Shown: positions 6,870 through 12,979 of the stretch, one piece after another
Layout: every line of letters begins with the position of its first letter
How positions within the stretch are numbered: the stretch's first letter is position 1
Source of the DNA: Bacteroidales bacterium
GTDB lineage: Bacteria; Bacteroidota; Bacteroidia; Bacteroidales; JAOZVK01
Assembly: GCA_029938185.1 (NCBI GenBank)
Contig: JAOZVK010000106.1
Coordinates: 1-12,979 of the forward strand
Direction: 5' to 3'
Length of the DNA: 12,979 nt
Notes under the pieces: model-generated
Told to the model about the DNA's origin: nothing
The model's input: only the letters and a program-made list of their open reading frames with translations
Database searches by the model: none
Made by a program: the position numbers and the translations under genes

Positions 6870-8858
6870 TTATTCTAAACTAAATTTTAGAATTTTATCA
6901 CCAATTTCTATTGAGTGTACCACATCCATTCCGTCTACAACTGTTCCAAAAATAGTATATCGTCCGTCAAGATGCGGCATTGGTGATAATGTTATAAACC
7001 ATTGACTTGATTCTGTATCTTTACCCGATGATGCCATACCTACACTTCCTTCTTTATAGTATAGTGATGGAAATTCTGAACGAATCATAAAGTTTGGACC
7101 TCCCCAACCATCACCTCTTGGACAACCATCTTGAATAACAAAATTTGGGACAACTCTATGAAAAACACTCTTTTTATAAAACTGATTTCTAAGTAATCTT
7201 ATAAAATTAGATACAGTTGCAGGAGCTTCATTAACTTTTAGTTGTATAGTTATATCCCCTTTTGTTGTTTTAATTATAACTCTTTGATTTGGTGATATTG
7301 ACGATACAAGCTCCCAGTTAATTGAGCCTCTTTTTATATTAGGTACACTTGTATTTTCTGAACCATTAATGTAACTAATTGTCTCTTTGAGTTCTACATA
7401 TGCTTCATAGTCGCGTGGTAATTCACATTTATGGAGAGCTTGAGTTAAAAAATATGTATTTTTATACATTGAATTGTAAGTGAATTTGGGGTTTCTTAAT
7501 ACTTTTGCTGCGATTCCTATCATAGCAATATCTTCAGATTTAATTGCTTTTTTAAATATTAGAGCAAAATCGTCATACATATTTATTTCTTTGAGTTGTA
7601 ATGCATTTCTATGTAACTCATCAAAACTATCATGTTCTCTCATTTTCGCTAATGCTTCAATGCCATAGGTACTAATAACTTTACTTTTAGTTGAAAATGT
7701 TTGAGTTTCAACAAATTTGTAATTCATTGGATCGCCTGCAAGAGCTTTTAACAGACTTGCTTTTTCGTATTCATTGTTTGTAACCTCATAGCCAGATTTT
7801 ATTGACTTTGATATTAAGTCTTTGTTATGTGCATATTTTAACGATGCAGCTAACATGTTTGCTCTACTTCTCCAATTAGGAAGCTTTCGTGCAATTCCAA
7901 AATATTTATTTGCTTCATTTGTTTTGCCATATCTATAAAAATATTCTGATGCAGTATAAGAGATATTAATATTTTTATTTTTCAATTGTTCGTATATAAC
8001 TGGGCTTGAAGATTCATAATTAAAATTTTTTAGTGCTCTTATTGTGTTTATTTTTATTCTATATTCATAATCTGATTTAAGTATTGAAATTAGAAAATTT
8101 AAAGATTTCTTGTTTTTTGATTTTCCAAAAGCACTAGCCAAATTCATTCTTGTATATAGATAACCCTCTTTGTTAAAAGCTTTTATTAATTGAGCTGAAA
8201 ACATTGATAAATCTACTCTTTTTGCTCTTGATAAATAAACACTTGCTATAAATCTTACTTTTTCGGAAATATTTGGAGTACTAATTATTTGTATTATTTT
8301 TTCGGTAGCTTGTTTTGATACTATATTTCTTATTCCATATCTACTTAAACCCCATGCTTGACCAGTAAGTGATACTATTTCTTTAGTCTCAAAATTTTGC
8401 TCACAAATAAATTTTAATCCTTTATCTGTCCCGCATTTACCTATAGCTTCTAAAATATTTCTTTTTACAAGTAATGATTTTTCTGTTTTGTAAGCATCAA
8501 TTAAAATTTGCTCGGACGAACTACTTTTTATCTGCCCTAATGTATAGGCTACTGTAGCTCTTATTTTTTTATCTTCATCATTCATTAAAATTGATAATGA
8601 CATAATTGCCATACTATCCTGTACCGATGCTAATGCTAAAACTGCAGCTTTTCTATACTCTGGGTATTCATTATTGAAATATCTTATTAATTCTTTTGTG
8701 TTTCTGCTATTTTGTAAAGAGTATATTTCTTGTAATATTTCATCATTGAATATATTGCCTTCTATATTTTTATGCAATTTATTATCAATTGTTTTTTTTA
8801 TATCACTCTTACAAGAAAAAAAGAATACAATTACTATACTTAAATAGATATATTTCAT
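6870..8858 (-). CDS. HEAT-repeat lipoprotein with C-terminal cyclophilin-type peptidylprolyl isomerase
   Basis: I place the start at 8858, not at the in-frame ATG at 8921. From 8858 the protein begins with a proper lipoprotein signal, MKYIYLSIVIVFFFSC (Cys16), and the boundary hairpin then falls 17 bases upstream, as in other exported genes here. The mature protein (662 residues) has a long alpha-helical region (about 40-500) with HEAT/PBS-lyase-like repeats, for example IRATVAYTLGQI and KRNILEAIGKCG. A cyclophilin domain follows (about 524-655) with FHRVVPNF (Arg568), VIQDG (Gln576), SSQWFI (Gln619, Phe621) and LDGRYTIFG. The core catalytic Arg and Gln are present; the usual active-site Trp and His are replaced by His and Tyr. 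Expected role: a membrane-anchored periplasmic foldase whose HEAT scaffold binds client or partner proteins. It stands alone and is divergent from the DUF5916 gene. Confidence 0.9.
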   Translation of the reverse strand: MKYIYLSIVIVFFFSCKSDIKKTIDNKLHKNIEGNIFNDEILQEIYSLQNSRNTKELIRYFNNEYPEYRKAAVLALASVQDSMAIMSLSILMNDEDKKIRATVAYTLGQIKSSSSEQILIDAYKTEKSLLVKRNILEAIGKCGTDKGLKFICEQNFETKEIVSLTGQAWGLSRYGIRNIVSKQATEKIIQIISTPNISEKVRFIASVYLSRAKRVDLSMFSAQLIKAFNKEGYLYTRMNLASAFGKSKNKKSLNFLISILKSDYEYRIKINTIRALKNFNYESSSPVIYEQLKNKNINISYTASEYFYRYGKTNEANKYFGIARKLPNWRSRANMLAASLKYAHNKDLISKSIKSGYEVTNNEYEKASLLKALAGDPMNYKFVETQTFSTKSKVISTYGIEALAKMREHDSFDELHRNALQLKEINMYDDFALIFKKAIKSEDIAMIGIAAKVLRNPKFTYNSMYKNTYFLTQALHKCELPRDYEAYVELKETISYINGSENTSVPNIKRGSINWELVSSISPNQRVIIKTTKGDITIQLKVNEAPATVSNFIRLLRNQFYKKSVFHRVVPNFVIQDGCPRGDGWGGPNFMIRSEFPSLYYKEGSVGMASSGKDTESSQWFITLSPMPHLDGRYTIFGTVVDGMDVVHSIEIGDKILKFSLE
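6872..6893 (-). terminator. AT-rich hairpin at the end of the HEAT-cyclophilin gene
   Basis: ATTCTAAA (6872-6879) pairs with TTTAGAAT (6886-6893) around a 6-base loop. It covers the last codons and touches the stop codon (6870-6872). It is AT-only apart from one G-C pair and has no good T-tract in the gene's direction, so termination is uncertain. Confidence 0.25.
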
Positions 8859-8875
8859 GTGTTTAAAATTTACTA

Positions 8876-8888
8876 AGGTCTTCGACCT
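8876..8888 (-). promoter_or_regulatory. Boundary hairpin upstream of HEAT-cyclophilin lipoprotein
   Basis: The same palindrome AGGTCGAAGACCT as at 2401-2413, on the minus strand with the same flanks (AAAT before, TA after), 17 bases before the ATG at 8858. Its position supports that ATG over the upstream one at 8921, which would put the hairpin inside the coding region. Role inferred: leader RNA structure or an antisense terminator. Confidence 0.6.
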
Positions 8889-9214
8889 ATTTAATATTCT
8901 TAGATACACGCTATTATTCAAAAAAAATTAATATGCCCATACCAGTTTAAATTGAATCTGTTTTTATACCATATTAGTACCCTCAATTATCATTCCTTTT
9001 ATACTCTACAAAATGATAAATATTATTTCTAAAATTGTTTTTATTCATTATATTTCAGATAGTTACAATGCTCATAAAAAGAAAATTGAAGATTTAATTT
9101 ATGCTAAGTTAATATTAATTTTTAAAAATTTAATAAAACTACTTTTATTAAAATTAAAAAAAAAACTTTTACACAGATATTCAGGTATATACAAAATAAA
9201 TGTTTTGTGTGTTC

Positions 9215-9252
9215 ATTTATGTACACATGCTGTATTGTTTTCGTACATAAAT
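9215..9252. repeat. Inverted repeat ATTTATGTAC/GTACATAAAT
   Basis: Two perfect 10-base arms (9215-9224 and 9243-9252) are separated by 18 bases, in the middle of the divergent spacer. It could be a protein-binding site or the stem of an RNA hairpin; there is no T-tract. The same decamer occurs once more at 5503-5512. In DNA this AT-rich, chance cannot be excluded. Confidence 0.3.
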
Positions 9253-9450
9253 AAACTCAATTATCAGTATTCTAATAAGCTAATAGGTTGTATATATGCT
9301 TAGTAGCATTGGTGGCATATTAATTGAAAATATTAGCCCAAATTATATATTATTATGTTGTAAAACTGTGTTAAAAAAACAAAGTTTTTATGCTATATCA
9401 ACACAACTTTCTTAAATTCAGCTGGCAGTCGGCTTATGCTACATAAAAAA

Positions 9451-9465
9451 AAGCTCTAAGAGTCT
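9451..9465 (+). promoter_or_regulatory. Variant boundary hairpin upstream of DUF5916 gene
   Basis: AAGCTC (9451-9456) and GAGTCT (9460-9465) form an imperfect stem (one mismatch, one wobble) with a TAA loop, preceded by a run of A and followed by AAATT. It lies 24 bases before the ATG at 9490. On the minus strand the stem is followed by eight T, so it could also terminate leftward transcripts. It is a diverged member of the family at 2401, 8876 and 12705. Confidence 0.45.
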
Positions 9466-9489
9466 AAATTATAACCTAAATTATTAAAA

Positions 9490-12120
9490 ATGAAGACTAA
9501 ATTATTATTAATTTTAATATTATGTATAAGCATTAATGTTTCGTATTCTCAAAAACGAGTATACAATACTAAACAAATCGAATCGAAATCGCCCATTATA
9601 GACGGTTATCTTAACGATGATGTATGGAAGATAGTTGAATGGAGTAATAATTTCACACAACGAATACCAAATGATGGAGATAAGGCTTCGCAAAAAACCT
9701 CTTTTAAAGTTATTTACGATAATGATTATTTGTATATTGCTGTTAGAGCATATGATACCGAAGTTGAAAAAATAGAAAGGACAATGACAAGGCGTGATGG
9801 TTTTGCAGGCGATTTAATCGAAATAAATATTGATAGCTATTTTGATAAAAGAACTGGTTTTTCATTTTCGGCTTCGGCTTCGGGTGTTAAGGGCGATGAA
9901 TTAATATCTAATGATGGAAACAATTGGGATAAAAATTGGAATCCGGTATGGTATTTAAAAACTTCAATTGACGATAAAGGATGGATTGTTGAAATAAAAA
10001 TACCATTTAATCAACTAAGGTTTGGCAAAAAAGAAGAACAAATTTGGGGTATTCAGGTTCAACGCTATCTTTTTAGGAAAAGTGAAAAATCATACTGGGA
10101 ACATATCTCTCAAGACAAGTCGGGTTGGGTGAGCCATTTTGGCGAATTGCATGGTATAAAAGGTATAAAACCTAAGCGACAAATTAGTCTTACACCATAT
10201 GCTTCGGCTAAGTTTGAGTTTTTAGAATCGGAAGATAAAAATCCATATCAAACTGGTCAAAAACGTAGCTTCAATGCCGGTATTGATGGTAAAATTGGTA
10301 TAACCAATGATTTAACTTTGGATTTTAGTATAAATCCTGATTTTGGTCAAGTTGAAGCAGACCCATCAGAACTAAATTTGAGTGGCTTTGAAACTTTTTT
10401 TAGCGAAAAAAGACCTTTTTTTATTGAAGGTAATAATATCACTGATTTTAGAATAACAGGTGGCGGTAGTTCTTACTCAAGAGATAATTTATTTTATTCG
10501 AGAAGAATAGGACGTTCACCAAGATTTGAGCCTGAATTAAATGATAATGAATATGTTGATATGCCTGAAAACACACCAATACTTGGAGCATTTAAGCTTA
10601 CAGGAAAAACCAAAAATGGCTTATCAATTGGTATATTAGAAAGTTTTACCAAAGCCAAAGCCGAAATTGATAATAATGGAGACAAAAGAAAAGTTGTGGT
10701 TTCTCCTTTTACTAATTATTTTATTGGACGATTACAACAAGATTTTAATAAAGCTAATACCATTGCTGGGATAATGTTTACAGCAACAAACCGAGATATT
10801 TCTGACCCCGATTTCTATTTTTTAAATAGAGATGCATATACTGGTGGAATTGATTTTACTAAATATTGGAAAAATAAAAAATATTATTTAAAACTAAACA
10901 CAGTTTTTAGTCACATATCAGGAGATTCTGTTGCAATAACAGATGCACAAACATCGCACAAAAGATATTTTCAGCGTACCGATGCTAGTCATTTATCTAT
11001 TGATTCAAGTTTGACTTCCTTAGCAGGTTACGGAGGTAATTTTTCGATTGGTAAGAGTTCAAATAGTAAATTGAGATATACATTTAGTGTGGCATGGCGT
11101 TCGCCTGGACTAGAACTAAATGATGTTGGTTATGTTAGAAAATCTGATGCAATTTTTCAATACTCATGGATGGGATATAGAGTTACCAAACCATTTAGTA
11201 TTTTTAGAAATTTTAATATAAACCTAAACCAATGGAGTGGTTGGGATTTTAATAGTGTAAATACATTTTCGGGTTACAATGTGAACTCGTATTCACAATT
11301 TAAAAATTTATGGGGATTTTTCTGGGGAGCTGAAATTGAAGGTGAAAATGTTTCAAATTCAGAATTACGTGGCGGTCCATCATTAGTATTGCCAGAGGGA
11401 ACAGGTGCATGGTTTGGTTTTCATACTGACCAAAGAAAAAAATTAAATATCTTTTCAGGTGGTTCATTTGGAAAAGGGTTTGATGAGTCAAGTAAAAGAA
11501 AAAGGGTTTGGATGGATGTTAATTATCGTCCATTAAACTCACTACAAATTACTATAAGTCCACATTACAGTATAAGTGATAACAAATTGCAATATATTGA
11601 AACAGTTGATTATAATAAAGAAAAAAGATATATATTTTCAAGTATTGATAGAAAAACATTTGCTGTAACTTCAAGAATTGATTATAGTATTACTCCTGAA
11701 CTAACTATTCAATATTTTGGACAAATTTATATTAGTGCAGGAAACTATTATGATATTAAACGAATAACTGATTCGAAAGCAAGCAATTTTGATGATAGAT
11801 ACCATGTTTTTACTGACGGTAAAGATATTACTTACAACTCAGATGATGATGAATATAATATTGATGAAAATCTTGATGCCATAAATGATTATTCTTTTGA
11901 TAGTCCAGATTTTAATTTTAAAGAATTTAAATCTAATTTTGTTGTTAGATGGGAATATAAGCCGGGTTCTACCATATATTTAGTTTGGTCACAAGGACGA
12001 TCTGATTATGATGAAACTAAAGGAGGTCGTTTCTCTTTTAATAATGATTTTAATAAACTTTATAAAGTCATTCCGCATGATATTTTTCTAATAAAACTGT
12101 CATATAGAATAGGATTATAA
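9490..12120 (+). CDS. DUF5916 outer-membrane-type protein with N-terminal CBM9-like domain
   Basis: This 876-residue exported protein has a Sec signal peptide (1-20, likely cut between SYS and QKR). Residues about 25-225 form a carbohydrate-binding-family-9-like domain: IIDGYLNDDVW (36-46), YDNDYLYIAVRAYD, and a Trp-rich NWDKNWNPVW segment. The DUF5916 hallmark follows: FGQVEADPSE at 285-294, FETFFSEK, and RPFFIEG at 308-314. The remaining 560 residues are rich in alternating aromatic and polar strands and end in IFLIKLSYRIGL, consistent with a large outer-membrane beta-barrel. Function is not established for the family; glycan binding is suggested only by the CBM9-like domain. It is the only plus-strand gene here and stands alone. 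The start is fixed by the signal peptide and an A-rich leader with a variant boundary hairpin. The stop codon is the first triplet of a 105-base repeat. Confidence 0.92.
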   Translation: MKTKLLLILILCISINVSYSQKRVYNTKQIESKSPIIDGYLNDDVWKIVEWSNNFTQRIPNDGDKASQKTSFKVIYDNDYLYIAVRAYDTEVEKIERTMTRRDGFAGDLIEINIDSYFDKRTGFSFSASASGVKGDELISNDGNNWDKNWNPVWYLKTSIDDKGWIVEIKIPFNQLRFGKKEEQIWGIQVQRYLFRKSEKSYWEHISQDKSGWVSHFGELHGIKGIKPKRQISLTPYASAKFEFLESEDKNPYQTGQKRSFNAGIDGKIGITNDLTLDFSINPDFGQVEADPSELNLSGFETFFSEKRPFFIEGNNITDFRITGGGSSYSRDNLFYSRRIGRSPRFEPELNDNEYVDMPENTPILGAFKLTGKTKNGLSIGILESFTKAKAEIDNNGDKRKVVVSPFTNYFIGRLQQDFNKANTIAGIMFTATNRDISDPDFYFLNRDAYTGGIDFTKYWKNKKYYLKLNTVFSHISGDSVAITDAQTSHKRYFQRTDASHLSIDSSLTSLAGYGGNFSIGKSSNSKLRYTFSVAWRSPGLELNDVGYVRKSDAIFQYSWMGYRVTKPFSIFRNFNINLNQWSGWDFNSVNTFSGYNVNSYSQFKNLWGFFWGAEIEGENVSNSELRGGPSLVLPEGTGAWFGFHTDQRKKLNIFSGGSFGKGFDESSKRKRVWMDVNYRPLNSLQITISPHYSISDNKLQYIETVDYNKEKRYIFSSIDRKTFAVTSRIDYSITPELTIQYFGQIYISAGNYYDIKRITDSKASNFDDRYHVFTDGKDITYNSDDDEYNIDENLDAINDYSFDSPDFNFKEFKSNFVVRWEYKPGSTIYLVWSQGRSDYDETKGGRFSFNNDFNKLYKVIPHDIFLIKLSYRIGL

Positions 12121-12222
12121 GGTCTTCGACCTATTTATAGTTGCTTACGCATTAATATAAAAACAACTTAATCAAAGAGTTATGAATAAGTAAATGTCGA
12201 AAAACTTTTGTAACAGTACTTA
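12118..12222 (-). repeat. 105-base direct repeat, copy A
   Basis: Aligned by eye without gaps to 12703-12807, the two copies have the same length and 8 mismatches, about 92% identity. The first 40 bases are identical, as are the last 26 (ending TAACAGTACTTA). The left end is the AGGTC hairpin and begins at the stop codon of the DUF5916 gene. It contains no open frame. Together with copy B it brackets the small lipoprotein gene. Confidence 0.9.
12120..12138 (+). terminator. Boundary hairpin at the DUF5916 stop codon
   Basis: AGGTC (12120-12124) pairs with GACCT (12128-12132) around TTC, followed by ATTTAT on the plus strand. The last base of the stop codon is the first base of the stem. The short T-rich tail makes it a weak intrinsic terminator. 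The hairpin is antisense to the gene, as at 79-95 and 5585-5599. Confidence 0.45.
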
Positions 12223-12237
12223 GTAAAAAGGTGAGGA

Positions 12238-12277
12238 GTTAAAAGTTAAAAGCTAAAAGTTAAAATTTAGCTTTTAA
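12238..12277. terminator. Heptamer run forming a long AT hairpin, likely terminator
   Basis: Four heptamers (GTTAAAA, GTTAAAA, GCTAAAA, GTTAAAA) run from 12238 to 12265. The sequence 12246-12257 pairs perfectly with 12266-12277 around an 8-base loop, giving a 12-bp stem. It lies 28 bases after the stop of the small lipoprotein and is T-rich on the minus strand beyond the stem, so it may end that transcript. It could also act on rightward transcription from the DUF5916 gene. Confidence 0.45.
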
Positions 12278-12305
12278 TATATGTAATATAAATAGATAGC
12301 AGACC

Positions 12306-12689
12306 TTAATCTTCAATTTCTGGAACTTCAACCCATTTACTTGTACTCACATAATGAGGTTTTCCACTATATGTGTTTTCAATGGTTAGTTTAATTTCGT
12401 CCCAAAGAAAATAATCTTCATCAACATATATCTTTACTGTTACTTGTCCGTCTTCTTCGCTTCCTGCTTCAAGAAAAGCTTCAGACGATGAATACAATTC
12501 AAATTTTTTCTCCCATCTATTAGTTCCAACTTCAACAGAGTTATATCCATCGTTATCAATATAATTTATTTGATACCTGTTAGCAGTTCCTTCAACTACA
12601 TATTTTACTTTTATTCTGCGGTTCTCTTCATTTTTACAGGCAATAAAAAAAATAGGTATTAATAGTAGTAATAATATATTCTTTTTCAT
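12306..12689 (-). CDS. Small lipoprotein, MmpS-like beta-sandwich candidate
   Basis: This 127-residue protein has a clear lipoprotein signal: MKKN, a Leu/Ile core and a lipobox FIAC with Cys18. The mature part of about 110 residues appears all-beta. The segment VKYVVEGTANRYQINYIDNDG (about 28-48) resembles the opening of MmpS-type and similar small immunoglobulin-like lipoproteins (pattern YxVxG-x-ITYxDxDG), but this is a weak likeness and the family is not certain. The acidic C-terminus ends in VPEIED. The ATG at 12689 is supported by the signal peptide, and a boundary hairpin lies 15 bases upstream. The gene is alone, on the opposite strand to the DUF5916 gene and convergent with it, bracketed by two copies of a 105-base repeat. 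Function unknown; probably an envelope-exposed or periplasmic protein. Confidence 0.8.
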   Translation of the reverse strand: MKKNILLLLLIPIFFIACKNEENRRIKVKYVVEGTANRYQINYIDNDGYNSVEVGTNRWEKKFELYSSSEAFLEAGSEEDGQVTVKIYVDEDYFLWDEIKLTIENTYSGKPHYVSTSKWVEVPEIED

Positions 12690-12702
12690 ATTTTTATAGT
12701 TT

Positions 12703-12807
12703 TAAGGTCTTCGACCTATTTATAGTTGCTTACGCATTAATACAAAGCCAATTTAATCAGTAAGTTATGAATAAGTAAATATCGAAAAACTTTTGTAACA
12801 GTACTTA
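12703..12807 (-). repeat. 105-base direct repeat, copy B
   Basis: Partner of the copy at 12118-12222. On the minus strand it reads into the small lipoprotein gene: the conserved block GCGTAAGCAACTATAAAT, then the hairpin, then the ATG. It therefore supplies that gene's leader and perhaps its promoter. A TGGCTTTG on the minus strand is one mismatch from TAnnTTTG but is not kept in copy A. No transposase or inverted ends are seen. Confidence 0.9.
12705..12717 (-). promoter_or_regulatory. Boundary hairpin upstream of small lipoprotein
   Basis: A perfect AGGTC/GACCT stem with a 3-base loop, 15 bases before the ATG at 12689, identical to those at 2401 and 8876 and forming the end of repeat copy B. 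Function inferred only. Confidence 0.6.
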
Positions 12808-12979
12808 CATGTGTAATCCATTCTAAAAAGTCAAACGTTTTAAACTTTGTAAGGTAAAAATACTTTAAGAACCCAAAGTTTTAATTCATAGAAACATTAA
12901 ATAGATATAAAAGATGGGCTACCCGTGGTCTTATAAAAATACGAGCAAAAATAGCTTATTTAAGTTTTTTATTAGTTCC
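12808..12979. other. 172-base right end without a recognisable gene
   Basis: No open frame of useful length is seen on either strand. There is one 8-base inverted repeat, AAACTTTG (12842-12849) / CAAAGTTT (12874-12881), with 24 bases between the arms. A less AT-rich patch, GGGCTACCCGTGG, lies near 12916. Neither can be assigned. Confidence 0.5.

Larger units (their letters stand above)
8859..9489. other. 631-base divergent spacer
   Basis: This is the region between two divergently read exported-protein genes, so promoters for both should lie here; I found no convincing TTTG/TAnnTTTG pair on either strand. It contains a boundary hairpin near each end (8876-8888 and 9451-9465) and a central inverted repeat (9215-9252). 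A 96-codon open frame (9013-9303, plus) is rejected as a gene: Lys/Leu/Ile-rich low complexity and no recognisable motif. Confidence 0.55.

Noticed and set aside
5499..9256. Shared 15-base string AGTTTATTTATGTAC, inverted, near 5498 and 9243
   Set aside because: AT-rich matches of this length are expected about once by chance in a window of this size; only the local inverted repeat at 9215-9252 was kept, with low confidence.
9013..9303. 96-codon plus-strand open frame in the divergent spacer
   Set aside because: Its composition is dominated by Lys, Leu, Ile and Asn as expected from AT-rich noncoding DNA; no motif, no signal peptide, and the second half changes character abruptly.
10494..11491. 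Minus-strand open frames of 63 codons inside the DUF5916 gene
   Set aside because: They are opposite conserved DUF5916 sequence and have no start context or recognisable content.
12118..12807. Insertion sequence or transposon around the small lipoprotein
   Set aside because: The flanking repeats are direct, no transposase is encoded, and no terminal inverted repeats or target duplication are visible.
63..12807. CRISPR array made of the repeated hairpins
   Set aside because: The copies are kilobases apart with genes between them, and there are no regular spacers or cas genes.
12905..12979. Possible tRNA or structured RNA at the GC-richer patch near the right end
   Set aside because: No acceptor stem, T-arm or anticodon arm can be folded by eye.

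Overview
The window comes from a very AT-rich member of the Bacteroidota. Supporting signs are a DUF5916/CBM9-like outer-membrane protein, three lipoproteins with Bacteroidota-style signal peptides, A/T-rich start regions without Shine-Dalgarno motifs, and one candidate promoter of the TTG/TAnnTTTG type. I cannot name the genus. I see no tRNA, rRNA, CRISPR array, transposase or phage gene.

Layout. From 94 to 5150 everything is on the minus strand, read right to left: two tandem phasin-like genes (5150 to 4465) ending at a clear intrinsic terminator (4389-4421), a UbiB/AarF-type kinase (4166-2478), a lipoprotein of the glutamine cyclotransferase beta-propeller family (2387-1269), and an Orc1/Cdc6-like AAA ATPase (1260-94) only 8 bases behind it. 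A 438-base AT-rich spacer follows. Then come an HSL-type alpha/beta hydrolase (6524-5589) and a HEAT-repeat lipoprotein ending in a cyclophilin domain (8858-6870), both on the minus strand. A 631-base divergent spacer separates these from a large plus-strand DUF5916 protein (9490-12120). The right end holds a small minus-strand lipoprotein (12689-12306) set between two copies of a 105-base direct repeat.

Most are ordinary housekeeping or envelope genes: three lipoproteins, one secreted or outer-membrane protein, a membrane-anchored kinase and an esterase-like enzyme. No shared pathway is evident. The co-oriented groups are the phasin pair and cyclotransferase-ATPase.

The unexplained structure is a family of short hairpins, roughly AAAA-AGGYYC-RAA-GRRYCT-TA, present seven times and always at a gene edge. 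In its sense orientation it lies 13-24 bases upstream of the start codon of all four genes encoding exported proteins, and of none of the five cytosolic or membrane-anchored ones. In the opposite orientation it overlaps the stop codon of three genes, where its A-run becomes the T-tract of an intrinsic terminator. At least two hairpins are the end of the longer 105-base repeat, and diverged pieces of that repeat occur at 63-96 and 6645-6737. This looks like a genome-specific dispersed boundary element; I cannot name a described family for it.
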